Shown here in pieces: positions 18,791 to 27,278 of a stretch of DNA of 64,000 nt. Numbering within the stretch: position 1 is the stretch's first letter; the number at the start of each line of letters is the position of its first letter. This DNA is from Nocardioides malaquae. GTDB taxonomy: Bacteria; Actinomycetota; Actinomycetes; Propionibacteriales; Nocardioidaceae. The notes beneath the pieces are model-generated. The model was given only the letters and a program-made list of their open reading frames with translations. It did no database searches and was not told the origin of the DNA. Location of the stretch: contig NZ_JADCSA010000013.1 of assembly GCF_015070385.1 (NCBI RefSeq), positions 1 to 64,000 of the forward strand, written 5' to 3'. The position numbers and the translations under genes are program-made.

Positions 18791-19207
18791 TCAGCGGCCG
18801 GGTGGGATGGGTCGGGTCAGGTCGGCGACGGCGATCTTCAGCTCCTGCACCGGCAGCTGCTGGGTTGGCCGCTCGTCGGTGGAGCACACGTAGCCGAGGT
18901 GGGTCCACTCTCGTGGGTCCGCCTCGTGGAGGGCGCTCTGCACCGAGTAGTGGAATCCGCCGTCAGGCTCCGGGCAGGGATGTGGGCGGCACTCGGGCTG
19001 CTCACCCGTGCCGGGGAGGCACTGCGGGACGGCGCGGTAGAGGTACGCGTGGTTGGCGCCCGCGCCCCGAACCTGGGACCAGCTCTCCTCCGGAGCAGCG
19101 GCGGGCTCGGCCTGGCCGGAGGTCGCACCGCAACCGGTGAGCAGGAGCGCGCCACCCGCCAGCAGGGCGGCGAGGGAGGCAGTGGGCACGGACGTACGTG
19201 AAGACAA
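18791..19207 (-). CDS. Small lipoprotein, partial relative of the PKD-like exported protein
   Basis: About 138 residues from TTG 19207, chosen because GGAAAGGAAG lies a few bases upstream. It has a lipobox (LLLTGCGA). The mature part contains HAYLYRAVPQC, LGYVCSTDE and TQQLPVQELKIAVADL. These parallel FMYRLEQQF, IGTVCLGSADE and TQQVTTEDVQREFRRI in the exported protein at 17432-18274, so this gene looks like a version of that protein's first half lacking the PKD-like part. The function is unknown. It is first in the three-gene exported module and divergent from proC. Confidence 0.7.
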   Translation of the reverse strand: MSSRTSVPTASLAALLAGGALLLTGCGATSGQAEPAAAPEESWSQVRGAGANHAYLYRAVPQCLPGTGEQPECRPHPCPEPDGGFHYSVQSALHEADPREWTHLGYVCSTDERPTQQLPVQELKIAVADLTRPIPPGR

Positions 19208-19393
19208 GGGGCTTCCTTTCCCGAGAGGCTGCCCGGGAGCGTAGGGAAACCGCCGCTGCCACGAGTCCGTGTCCACCCGGAGCCTGTGGATAACCCCCCT
19301 CAGGACCGCACCGAGGGCCGGGCGGGGCCGGATTTCCCCAGCATTGGTGACGGCCCCAGCCCACCGTCGGCGCGAGCGGGCACAATGGCGTCC

Positions 19394-20194
19394 ATGACGA
19401 CGACCGCGATCCTGGGTGCCGGCGCGATGGGCGAGAGCGTGCTCGCCGGGATGATCGGCGCGGGCCGACCGCTCGACTCCCTCCTGGTGGGTGAGAAGCG
19501 TGAGGCGCGCGCACAGGAGCTGCGCGACACCCACGGTGTCGACGTGGTCGACAACCACGCCGCCGTCGCTCGCGCCGACGTCGTGATCGTGGCGGTCAAG
19601 CCGCAGGACGTCACCACCCTGCTCGACGACCTCGCTGACGTGCTGCGTCCCGGCCAGGTCGTCGTCTCGCTCGCTGCGGGGCTGACCCTCGCCACCCTCG
19701 AGAGCCACGTGCCCGAGGGCGTCGCAGTCATCCGCGTCATGCCGAACACCCCCGCCCTGGTCGGGCAGGGCATGTCGGTGCTCTCCCGCGGCACCACCTG
19801 CACCGACGACCAGCTCGCCGAGGCCGAGCAGCTGCTCACCGCCTGCGGTCGCGTCGTGACCCTCCCGGAGTCCCAGATGGACGCGGTCACCGCGATCTCC
19901 GGCTCCGGCCCCGCCTACGTCTTCCTCGTCGCCGAGGCGATGATCGACTCAGGCGTACGCCTGGGCCTCGCGCGCGACGTCGCCACCGAGCTGACCGTCC
20001 AGACGTTGCTCGGTGCGGCCACGATGCTCGACGAGACCGGCACCCACCCCGCCCTGCTGCGCGCTCAGGTCACCTCGCCGGGCGGCACCACAGCCGCCGC
20101 CCTCGCCCAGCTCGAAGACAACCGCCTCCGTGGCGCCTTCGCGGCCGCCACCACCGCCGCGTACGAGCGTTCGGTCCAGATGTCGGAGCACTGA
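19394..20194 (+). CDS. proC: Pyrroline-5-carboxylate reductase
   Basis: A 266-residue ProC, which reduces pyrroline-5-carboxylate to proline with NAD(P)H. The Rossmann motif is AILGAGAMGESVLAG at the very start. Family signatures VIRVMPNTPALVGQGM and ITAISGSGPAYVF…AEAMID are present, and the C-terminal dimerisation domain includes TSPGGTTAAALAQLE. ATG 19394 is chosen; an in-frame ATG at 19385 is possible. The order proC, HTH gene, bS22, epimerase, acyltransferase matches the M. tuberculosis Rv0500-Rv0502 block, apart from the acuC-like insertion. Confidence 0.97.
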   Translation: MTTTAILGAGAMGESVLAGMIGAGRPLDSLLVGEKREARAQELRDTHGVDVVDNHAAVARADVVIVAVKPQDVTTLLDDLADVLRPGQVVVSLAAGLTLATLESHVPEGVAVIRVMPNTPALVGQGMSVLSRGTTCTDDQLAEAEQLLTACGRVVTLPESQMDAVTAISGSGPAYVFLVAEAMIDSGVRLGLARDVATELTVQTLLGAATMLDETGTHPALLRAQVTSPGGTTAAALAQLEDNRLRGAFAAATTAAYERSVQMSEH

Positions 20195-20246
20195 ATACCC
20201 GGTACGGGTGTGATCCTTCGCACCTCCAGCGAGTAGCGTCCTGCTC

Positions 20247-21434
20247 ATGGTGGAGTGCGCGGGACCGGCGACGGTCGTCTTCGACCGTTCCCTGACCGAG
20301 TACGACTTCGGTCCCCACCACCCGATGACCCCCGTCCGCGTCGACCTCACGATGCGGCTCGTGGAGGAGCTGGGTCTCCTCGACGGAGGCCTGCAGGTCG
20401 TGCCCGCCCCGATGGCCGAGCTCGAGCTGATCGCCCAGGTGCATTCGGAGTCGCTCATCGAGGCCGTCAAGCGCGTCGGCAGCACCCCGGGAGTCATCGA
20501 CCTCACCCACGGACTCGGCACCGAGGACAACCCCACCTTCGCCGACATGCACCACGCCTCCGCCCACGTGGTCGGCGCCACCGTGGAGGCGTTCCGCCAG
20601 GTGCACAGCGGCGAGTCGCTGCACAGCGCCAACATCTCCGGCGGCCTCCACCACGCCATGCCCGACCGCGCCAGCGGCTTCTGCATCTACAACGACGTGG
20701 CCGTGGGCATCCGCTGGCTGCTCGACCAGGGAGTCGAACGTGTCGCCTACGTCGACATCGACGCCCACCACGGTGACGGCGTGGAGAAGGTCTTCTGGGA
20801 CGACCCGCGCGTGCTCACCATCTCGCTGCACGAGACCGGCCAGATGCTCTTCCCCGGCACCGGCTTTCCGGCCGACACCGGAGGTCCGGGCGCGGAGGGC
20901 AGCGCCGTCAACGTCGCCCTGCCCCCGGGCACCGCCGACGCCGGCTGGTTGCGCGCCTTCCACGCGGTGGTGCCGCCGTTGCTGCGCGAGTTCGCGCCGC
21001 AGGTCCTGGTCACCCAGCACGGCTGCGACTCCCACATGGAGGACCCGCTCACCCACCTCATGCTCAGCGTCGACGGCCAGCGCGCCGCGTACGAGACGCT
21101 CCACGAGCTGGCGCACGAGCTCACCGACGGCAAGTGGGTCGCGACCGGTGGGGGCGGCTACTCCGTCTCCTCCGTCGTGCCCCGCGCCTGGACGCACCTG
21201 CTGGCCATCCTCTCCGGCCAGCCCGTCGAGCCCTTGACCGAGACGCCGCAGACCTGGCGGGAGTACGTCGCCTCCCGCACGCACGAGCAGGTGCCGTTCC
21301 GGATGACCGACGGACGCGTCCCCGCGTTCCGCGACTGGGGCATGGGCTACGACCCGGAGACCTGGCTCGACCGGGCGGTGCACGCCACCCGCATGGAGGC
21401 GTTCCCGCTGCACGGCCTCGACCCCCTGCCCTGA
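20247..21434 (+). CDS. acuC: AcuC-like class I histone deacetylase family protein
   Basis: A 395-residue zinc hydrolase of the HDAC/acetoin utilization AcuC family, which removes acyl groups from lysines (for example on acetyl-CoA synthetase). Catalytic His135-His136 are in SGGLHHAMPD. Zinc ligands are Asp172 and His174 in YVDIDAHHGDG and Asp261 in HGCDSH. The C-terminal Gly-rich loop GGGGYS, which is followed in the family by the catalytic Tyr region, is present. Length is normal for AcuC. The true substrate is not evident from the neighbourhood. Confidence 0.9.
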   Translation: MVECAGPATVVFDRSLTEYDFGPHHPMTPVRVDLTMRLVEELGLLDGGLQVVPAPMAELELIAQVHSESLIEAVKRVGSTPGVIDLTHGLGTEDNPTFADMHHASAHVVGATVEAFRQVHSGESLHSANISGGLHHAMPDRASGFCIYNDVAVGIRWLLDQGVERVAYVDIDAHHGDGVEKVFWDDPRVLTISLHETGQMLFPGTGFPADTGGPGAEGSAVNVALPPGTADAGWLRAFHAVVPPLLREFAPQVLVTQHGCDSHMEDPLTHLMLSVDGQRAAYETLHELAHELTDGKWVATGGGGYSVSSVVPRAWTHLLAILSGQPVEPLTETPQTWREYVASRTHEQVPFRMTDGRVPAFRDWGMGYDPETWLDRAVHATRMEAFPLHGLDPLP

Positions 21435-21457
21435 GCCACACCAACCCTCGGGACGTC

Positions 21458-21476
21458 GGCCAAATCTGGCCAAATC
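21458..21476. repeat. Direct repeat upstream of the HTH gene
   Basis: GGCCAAATC occurs at 21458-21466 and again at 21468-21476. The 10-base period places the copies on the same DNA face. The surrounding 187-base gap between acuC and the HTH gene also contains TATTCT at 21543-21548 as a possible -10. It could be a regulator site; no factor is recognised. Confidence 0.5.
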
Positions 21477-21621
21477 AACGCGACACGCCGTGGTGAGACA
21501 GATTTGCTGTGGATTCTGCTTCCCCATCAGTCACAGAAGTCCTATTCTCGGCACACGCGCCACACGTTTGAGCACCAGTGGGGAAGCTGGAGCCGTGTGG
21601 TGGAAGAAAGATCGGTGTGCC

Positions 21622-21822
21622 ATGGTGAATCCGTCGGACATGTCGGACATCAAGTTCCTGACCATCGCCGAGGTCGCTGCAGTCATGCGCGTCTCGAAGA
21701 TGACCGTCTACCGCCTGGTGCACAGCGGGGAGCTTCCCGCCGTGCGCGTCGGCCGCTCCTTCCGGGTCACCGAGGACGACGTCAACGACTACCTGCGCAA
21801 GAGCTTCTTCGACGTCGGCTGA
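21622..21822 (+). CDS. Small excisionase-type helix-turn-helix protein
   Basis: A 66-residue single-domain DNA-binding protein of the MerR-like/excisionase (AlpA, BldC-type) fold: [47 protein letters not shown]. The helix-turn-helix is at about residues 11-35, followed by a wing. ATG 21622 is chosen; ATG 21640 is possible. It is orthologous in position to M. tuberculosis Rv0500A, between proC and the bS22 gene. Its target is not evident. Confidence 0.9.
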   Translation: MVNPSDMSDIKFLTIAEVAAVMRVSKMTVYRLVHSGELPAVRVGRSFRVTEDDVNDYLRKSFFDVG

Positions 21823-21959
21823 CAGGCCCCGTCGCGGCACGGCCCGGCCCCGCTGTGGAACCAGTTTCGGCAGGAGGGCGCCGGGCCGTTAGGCTGTCAG
21901 GGCTCGACGGGTCCTCCGGCTCGATCGGCGGTCCGTTGTCTGTGCGAAAGGTTGTCCCT

Positions 21960-22061
21960 GTGGGATCTGTGATCAAGAAGCGCCGCAAGCGCATGTCGAA
22001 GAAGAAGCACCGCAAGCTGCTCAAGAAGACGCGCGTGCAGCGTCGCAAGCTCGGCAAGTAA
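21960..22061 (+). CDS. Ribosomal protein bS22 (AURKAIP1/COX24 domain), 33 residues
   Basis: GTG 21960 encodes [20 protein letters not shown] followed by a short basic tail ending RRKLGK and TAA. This extremely basic 33-residue peptide is the actinobacterial small-subunit protein known from mycobacterial ribosome structures as bS22. A GAAAGG site lies upstream. Its place between the HTH gene and the epimerase matches Rv0500A-Rv0500B-Rv0501. It is easily missed in annotation because of its size. A possible -10 TAGGCT lies at 21890-21895. Confidence 0.95.
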   Translation: MGSVIKKRRKRMSKKKHRKLLKKTRVQRRKLGK

Positions 22062-22073
22062 GACTTCGCGGCC

Positions 22074-23054
22074 ATGGGGAGGGTCGTGCTGGTCACCGGG
22101 ATCTCCCGGGACATCGGGCGCCGCTTCGCGCGCCACGCAGCAGCCGACCCCTCCATTGACCGCGTCATCGGGGTGGACGTCGTTCCGCCCCGCGGCGACA
22201 TCGGTTCGGTCCAGTTCGTCCGGGCCGACATCCGCAACCCCGTCATCGCGAAGGTCATCGCCCGCGAGCAGGTCGACACCGTCGTCCACATGAGCGTGAT
22301 CGCGACTCCCGGCAGGTCCGGGGGACGCAACGCCATGAAGGAGCTCAACGTCATCGGGACGATGCAGCTCCTCGCGGCCTGCCAGAAGGTCGAGACCGTC
22401 AAGCACCTGGTGGTGAAGTCGACCACCACGGTCTACGGCGCCAGCAGCCGCGACCCCGCGATGTTCACCGAGGACATGGGTCCGAAGTCGGTGCCGCGCT
22501 CCGGCTACGCCCAGGACGTCTACGAGATCGAGGGGTACGTCCGCGGCTTCGCCCGCCGCCGTCCCGACGTCCGCGTCACGACGCTGCGCTGCGCCAACGT
22601 CATCGGCCCCCACGTGGTGAGCCCGCTGACCTCCTACTTCCGGATGCCGGTCATCCCCACGGTGCTGGGCTACGACCCCCGGCTGCAGGTGCTGCACGAG
22701 GACGACCTCTTCGCCGTGCTGCGCCACGCCGCCACCACCGACGTGGGCGGCACCTTCAACGTCGCCGGCGACGGCATGCTCCTGCTCTCACAGGTCGTCC
22801 GGCGCCTCGGCAAGGTCAACGTCCCGATGCCGAGCTTCGCCGTCGGACGTTTCGCCTCGGCCCTGCGCTCGGCCCGCCTGACGGACTTCTCGCGTGAACA
22901 GCTGGCCTTCCTCACCTACGGTCGAGGGGTGGACACCACTCGGATGCGTGAGGAACTGGGGTTCTCCCCGCACTGGACGACGGCGGAGGCCCTCGAGGAC
23001 TTCGCGCACAGCCTCGACCGCGAGACGATGACGGCGGGAGCAGCCCGTGCCTGA
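22074..23054 (+). CDS. NAD-dependent epimerase/dehydratase family protein
   Basis: A 326-residue extended short-chain dehydrogenase fold. The nucleotide motif is unusual: VLVTGISRDIGRRFA instead of GxxGxxG. The acid ending strand 2 is present (GVDVVPP). The catalytic region reads STTTVYGASSRD, then SGYAQDVYEIEG, so the usual YxxxK is not clear. The orthologue by position is M. tuberculosis Rv0501 (annotated galE2-like), whose substrate is unsettled. It overlaps the acyltransferase by 8 bases, so the pair is probably translationally coupled and may act on a glycolipid or lipid (inference). Confidence 0.88.
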   Translation: MGRVVLVTGISRDIGRRFARHAAADPSIDRVIGVDVVPPRGDIGSVQFVRADIRNPVIAKVIAREQVDTVVHMSVIATPGRSGGRNAMKELNVIGTMQLLAACQKVETVKHLVVKSTTTVYGASSRDPAMFTEDMGPKSVPRSGYAQDVYEIEGYVRGFARRRPDVRVTTLRCANVIGPHVVSPLTSYFRMPVIPTVLGYDPRLQVLHEDDLFAVLRHAATTDVGGTFNVAGDGMLLLSQVVRRLGKVNVPMPSFAVGRFASALRSARLTDFSREQLAFLTYGRGVDTTRMREELGFSPHWTTAEALEDFAHSLDRETMTAGAARA

Positions 23055-24345
23055 GGCAGACATCATCCCGATCGGCACGAACGGCCGCCCCGGTCGCGGC
23101 AGCGGCCGCGCGAAGCCGTCCGCCGCCGCGCGGAGCCTCGCGGGCAAGCGCACCGAGGGGCGTACGCCCACGCCGCCGCGCAAGCCGTCCGCCGCCAATA
23201 AACCCGCCGCGCCCCAGACGTCCGTGCCCCAGGCGTCCGTGCCCGAGGCGTCCGCGCAGCAGCCCTCCCCGCGGAAGTCCCCAGCGAAGAAGACCCCCAC
23301 GAAGAAGTCCCCAGCGCCCGCGGCAGCACCTGCCGAGGAGACCGCTGCCTCGGCTGCGTCGCCCGCCGCTGGAGCGCCCGCCGCGGCCTCGGAGCAGGCG
23401 AGCCTCGGCGGCACCAGCAGCACGACGACCCATGACCGGGGCTCCATGCCGGGGATCCCACTGCAGGACTGGGTGGGAGCCATCGAGACGGGCGCCCGGG
23501 AGGTGCTCGGCGGTCAGTGGGAACGACGCCTCGCCGAGATGATGTCGTTCCTGCGACGCCGCCTCGAGGGTGACTTCACCATCGACGACTTCGGTTTCGA
23601 CGCCGAGCTCACCGAGCGCCTGCTGCTGGCCATGCTCCGTCCGTTGGCGGAGAAGTGGTTCCGCATCGAGGTGCGCGGCATTGAGAACATCCCCGCCGAG
23701 GGTGGCGCCCTGGTGGTCTCCAACCACTCCGGCACTGTGCCGGTCGACGCCCTGATGACGATCTGCACCGTGCACGACGAGACCGGTCGTTTCCTGCGCC
23801 CGCTCGGCGCCGACCTGGTCTTCCGCCTTCCCGTCGTCGCGGGCATGGCCCGGCGCCTCGGAGCCACCCTGGCCTGCCAGGCCGATGCCGAGCGGATGCT
23901 CACCAGCGGCGAGCTGGTCGGCGTCTGGCCCGAGGGCTTCAAGGGCATCGGCAAGCCCTTCACCGAACGCTACAAGCTGCAGCGCTTCGGCCGGGGCGGC
24001 TTCGTCTCCGCGGCGCTGCGCACGGGCGTACCGATCGTGCCGCTCTCCGTCGTCGGCGCCGAGGAGATCTATCCGATCGTCGGCAACCTGCCGTCGCTGG
24101 CGCGGCTGCTCAACCTGCCCTACATCCCGATCACGCCGTTCTTCCCGCTGCTCGGTCCGCTCGGCCTGGTGCCGCTGCCGTCGAAGTGGCTGTTGGAGTT
24201 CGGCGAACCGATCCGCACCGACGAGTTCGACGAGGCCGAGGCAGAGGACCCGATGCTGGTCTTCAACCTCACCGACCAGGTGCGCGAGTCGATCCAGCAG
24301 ACGCTCTTCTCGCTCCTGCTGGAGCGCGACTCCGTCTTCCGCTGA
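23047..24345 (+). CDS. PlsC-like lysophospholipid acyltransferase
   Basis: A 432-residue protein starting at GTG 23047. The first ~130 residues are a low-complexity Ala/Pro/Lys/Ser tail containing three imperfect 15-nt repeats. The enzymatic part follows. Its acceptor motif NHSGTVPVDAL fits the HxxGxxPxD form of DGAT2/MGAT-like acyltransferases rather than the classic Hx4D. Downstream motifs are VWPEGFKGIGKPF and VPLSVVGAEEIYP. It probably acylates a glycerolipid or glycolipid at the inner membrane. The positional orthologue is Rv0502. Confidence 0.88.
   Translation: MPEADIIPIGTNGRPGRGSGRAKPSAAARSLAGKRTEGRTPTPPRKPSAANKPAAPQTSVPQASVPEASAQQPSPRKSPAKKTPTKKSPAPAAAPAEETAASAASPAAGAPAAASEQASLGGTSSTTTHDRGSMPGIPLQDWVGAIETGAREVLGGQWERRLAEMMSFLRRRLEGDFTIDDFGFDAELTERLLLAMLRPLAEKWFRIEVRGIENIPAEGGALVVSNHSGTVPVDALMTICTVHDETGRFLRPLGADLVFRLPVVAGMARRLGATLACQADAERMLTSGELVGVWPEGFKGIGKPFTERYKLQRFGRGGFVSAALRTGVPIVPLSVVGAEEIYPIVGNLPSLARLLNLPYIPITPFFPLLGPLGLVPLPSKWLLEFGEPIRTDEFDEAEAEDPMLVFNLTDQVRESIQQTLFSLLLERDSVFR
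23215..23259 (+). repeat. Three imperfect 15-nt repeats in the acyltransferase N-terminus
   Basis: The units encode QTSVP, QASVP and EASAQ. They lie in the disordered N-terminal tail and preserve frame. Confidence 0.85.
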
Positions 24346-24359
24346 GCCTTCCGCTGAGC
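24336..24359 (+). repeat. 12-nt tandem duplication across the acyltransferase stop
   Basis: CTTCCGCTGAGC occurs twice back to back (24336-24347, 24348-24359). Each copy includes TGA, and the first is the stop codon at 24343-24345. Confidence 0.9.
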
Positions 24360-24378
24360 GCCGTGCCGCTGGCGTGGC

Positions 24379-25275
24379 TCAGTGGCGACCGTGGTCGCGG
24401 GCGGCCATCCCCGCCGCCACGCCGCCGGCGACGACGCCGCCGACCGCGCCCGCGAGCAGCCCCAGGCGCGCGGCCTTGCGGCCGGTCCGGTAGTCGCGGA
24501 TCTCCCAGCCCTGGGCCCGGGCGTGTGCGCGCAGCTCCGAGTCGGGGTTGATGGCGACCGGGTGGCCCACCAGCGACAGCATCGGCAGGTCGTTGAAGGA
24601 GTCGGAGTAGGCCGCGCAGCGCGCGAGGTCGAGGCCCTCACGCTCGGCCAGCGCCAGGATGGCCTCGGCCTTGGCCGGGCCGTGGAGCAGGTCGCCCACC
24701 AGGCGGCCGGTGTAGACCCCGTCCTCGCGTTCGGCGACGGTGCCCATGGCGCCGGTGAGGCCCAGGCGCCGCGCGATCGTCGAGGCGATCTCGATGGGGG
24801 CGGCGGTCACCAGCCAGACTCGCTGGCCGAGGTCGAGGTGCATCTGGGCCAGCGCGCGGGTGCCCGGCCAGATCCGGTGGGCCATCGCCTCGTCGAAGAT
24901 CTCGTCGCCGAGGTCCTCCAGCTCGGCCACGGTGTGGCCCTTGATGAAGCTGAGGGCCGACTCGCGGGCCTCGGCGATGTGCTCGGGGTCCTCCACGCCG
25001 GCCAGCCGGAACCAGGCCTGCTTGTAGACGGCCCCGAGGATGTCGCGGGTGCCGAAGAACTTGCGCTTGTAGAGGCCCTTGGCGAAGTGGAAGATGCTCG
25101 CACCCTGCATCACGGTGTTGTCGACGTCGAAGAAGGCGGCGGCCCGGTCATCGACGGGCAGAGCCAGCGCATGCTCGACCTCGGCGGTGGCGGCAGCGGC
25201 CTCCCCGGCCAGCGTGGAGCGCCGGCGCAGGTCCTGGGGCCGGGCGACAGCGCGGTGCTTGTCCGACTGGGTCAC
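24379..25275 (-). CDS. HAD-IB family hydrolase (SerB1-like phosphatase)
   Basis: A 298-residue HAD superfamily protein. Motif I is [14 protein letters not shown] (nucleophile and acid Asp pair DVD), motif II is VWLVTAAP, and motif III/IV is [13 protein letters not shown]. The family (HAD-SF-IB, RicA/SerB-related) includes phosphatases for phosphoserine and small metabolites, and some members act in lipid pathways. The C-terminal ~40 residues contain a hydrophobic Gly/Ala stretch ([22 protein letters not shown]) that could be a membrane anchor. GTG 25275 is the start used. It is convergent with the acyltransferase. Rv0505c (serB1) is the positional counterpart. Confidence 0.88.
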   Translation of the reverse strand: MTQSDKHRAVARPQDLRRRSTLAGEAAAATAEVEHALALPVDDRAAAFFDVDNTVMQGASIFHFAKGLYKRKFFGTRDILGAVYKQAWFRLAGVEDPEHIAEARESALSFIKGHTVAELEDLGDEIFDEAMAHRIWPGTRALAQMHLDLGQRVWLVTAAPIEIASTIARRLGLTGAMGTVAEREDGVYTGRLVGDLLHGPAKAEAILALAEREGLDLARCAAYSDSFNDLPMLSLVGHPVAINPDSELRAHARAQGWEIRDYRTGRKAARLGLLAGAVGGVVAGGVAAGMAARDHGRH

Positions 25276-25325
25276 GGGTCCAGAGTAGGGGAGGAGGGGT
25301 GGCCGGATGTGTCAGTATCACCATC

Positions 25326-26936
25326 ATGCCGAGACCCACAGACGTCGCTGACCTCGTGGCCTCCGCTGCTGCGGAGTGCCCGGACCGCCTCGCGCTCGTG
25401 GAGGTGGGTGGTCGCAGCCTGACGTGGGCAGGCCTCGAGGACGAGGTGGCCCGGGTGGCCAGCGGCCTCAACCGCTTCGACGTGTTCGGCGGCCACCGGG
25501 TGATGATCGTCCTGGGCAACCGCCTCGAGTTCGTCACCACCTACCTGGGTGCCTTGCGCGCCCACGCCGTGGCCGTGCCGGTGAACCCGCAGGCCGCTCC
25601 GTACGACCTGGCCCGCATGGTCGCCGACTCCGGCGCCCGGATGGTGGTCGCCGCGGCGGACACCGCCCCTCGCGTCCGCGAGGCCGTCGCGATGCTCGCG
25701 GCCGCGTTGGACGGCACGCCGCTCGACGGCGCCGGCGAGCTGGAGCCCGAGCTGCTCGCCCGGGCGCGGGTGCCCCGGCTCGTGGTGCTCGGCGAGGGCG
25801 TGGAGTCGCCCGAGGTGACCTACGCCGACCTGGTCTCCGGACCCGCGGAGCCGGTCGCCTCCGCCGGTGACGCCGAGCGCCTCGCGGCGCTGCTCTACAC
25901 CGCTGGCACCAGCGGTCGGCCGCGGGCGGCGATGCTGACCCATCGGGCGCTGCTCGCCAACATCGAGCAGGTCGCCGACACCGATCCGCCGATGATGCAC
26001 GGCGACGACGTGGTGCTCGGGGTGCTGCCGCTCTTCCACGTCTACGGCCTCAACGCGGTCCTGGGCAGCGTGCTGCGCCACCGCGCCAAGCTGGTGCTGG
26101 TCGACGGGTTCGACCCGGAGGCCACCCTGGACCTGATCGACGACGAGGCGATCTCGGTGCTGCCGGTGGCGCCCGCGGTCTTCGGCCACTGGAACGGTCG
26201 CGACCAGCTGCGTGAGCGGCTCGGTCCCGTACGCCTGGTGCTGTCGGGGTCGGCGGTGCTGGCCGGTCCGGTCTCCGCGGAGTTCACCGCCGGCACCGGG
26301 CTGGAGGTCCACCAGGGCTACGGACTGACCGAGGCGTCGCCGGTGGTCACCACCACGATGCGCTCGGCCCAGGTGCGGCCCGGCTCCGTGGGACGCCCGT
26401 TGAGCGGGGTCGAGGTGCGTCTGGTCGACGAGGTGACCGGTCACCTGGAGGGTGACGACCCCGGCGAGATCCAGATCCGTGGCGCCAACCTCTTCAGCGG
26501 TTACTGGCCCGACGGTGCCGACGGTCCCGACACCGACGGCTGGTGGCCGACCGGCGACGTCGGCTACATCGACGCCGACGGCGACCTCTACCTGGTCGAC
26601 CGCGTGCGCGACATGGTGGTCGTGCACGGGTTCAACGTCTACCCCTCCGAGGTGGAGGACGTGGTGGCCGAGGTGGAGGGGGTCTCAAGTGCGGCGGTGA
26701 TCGGCGTCGACGACCCCGAGACCGGCGAGGCCGTGGTGGCGTACGTCGTCTCCAGCGAGCCTGCCGAGGCCGTCGAGGCGGCAGTGCGTGACCACGTCGC
26801 GGGTCGACTGGCCCGGTTCAAGCAGCCGACCCGGATCGAGGTGGTGACCGAGCTGCCCACCACGGTCACCGGCCGGGTGGAGAAGGGACGCCTGCGCGGC
26901 ATCGAGCGCCGGCGGGCCCTCGGTCTGCTGGAGTGA
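25326..26936 (+). CDS. AMP-binding acyl-CoA ligase
   Basis: A 536-residue member of the ANL (acyl-CoA synthetase) family. Core motifs: A3 LYTAGTSGRPRAAMLTH, A5 GYGLTEASPVV, A7-A8 TGDVGYIDADGDLYLVDRVRD, and A10 with the catalytic lysine in RVEKGRLR. Substrate is most likely a fatty or carboxylic acid; sequence alone does not settle chain length. ATG 25326 is chosen over upstream non-ATG codons. It is divergent from the HAD gene and precedes the glutaredoxin and rex-hem genes. Confidence 0.92.
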   Translation: MPRPTDVADLVASAAAECPDRLALVEVGGRSLTWAGLEDEVARVASGLNRFDVFGGHRVMIVLGNRLEFVTTYLGALRAHAVAVPVNPQAAPYDLARMVADSGARMVVAAADTAPRVREAVAMLAAALDGTPLDGAGELEPELLARARVPRLVVLGEGVESPEVTYADLVSGPAEPVASAGDAERLAALLYTAGTSGRPRAAMLTHRALLANIEQVADTDPPMMHGDDVVLGVLPLFHVYGLNAVLGSVLRHRAKLVLVDGFDPEATLDLIDDEAISVLPVAPAVFGHWNGRDQLRERLGPVRLVLSGSAVLAGPVSAEFTAGTGLEVHQGYGLTEASPVVTTTMRSAQVRPGSVGRPLSGVEVRLVDEVTGHLEGDDPGEIQIRGANLFSGYWPDGADGPDTDGWWPTGDVGYIDADGDLYLVDRVRDMVVVHGFNVYPSEVEDVVAEVEGVSSAAVIGVDDPETGEAVVAYVVSSEPAEAVEAAVRDHVAGRLARFKQPTRIEVVTELPTTVTGRVEKGRLRGIERRRALGLLE

Positions 26937-26960
26937 CCCGCGCCGGGGGATGATGGACCC

Positions 26961-27215
26961 ATGTCCGAGCCCTCGAGCACCGCCCGCGTCACCCTCTACG
27001 GACGCCCCGGCTGCCACCTCTGCGACGACGCTCGCGCGGTGGTCGAGCGGGTCTGCGCCGACCTCGGCGAGAGCTTCGTGGAGGTCGACATCGACTCCGA
27101 CGAGGACCTCTACGACCGCTTCGGCGAGGAGATTCCGGTCACGTTCGTCGACGGTCGCCAGCATGACTTCTGGCGGGTGGACGAGGCGCGGCTGCGGGCG
27201 GCGCTGACCCGCTGA
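26961..27215 (+). CDS. Glutaredoxin-like protein
   Basis: An 84-residue thioredoxin-fold protein with a redox CxxC (RPGCHLCDDA) after the first strand and a cis-proline segment IPVTFVDG. It belongs to the DUF836/glutaredoxin-like group rather than classical GSH-dependent glutaredoxins. It lies immediately upstream of rex-hemA, as Rv0508 does in M. tuberculosis, suggesting a redox link with tetrapyrrole synthesis. Confidence 0.9.
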   Translation: MSEPSSTARVTLYGRPGCHLCDDARAVVERVCADLGESFVEVDIDSDEDLYDRFGEEIPVTFVDGRQHDFWRVDEARLRAALTR

Positions 27216-27278
27216 CGAATCCCTCCTCGGGAGGGCTGTGTCCCATCTCACCTGCGAGTTCACCCGGGTCGACGGATT

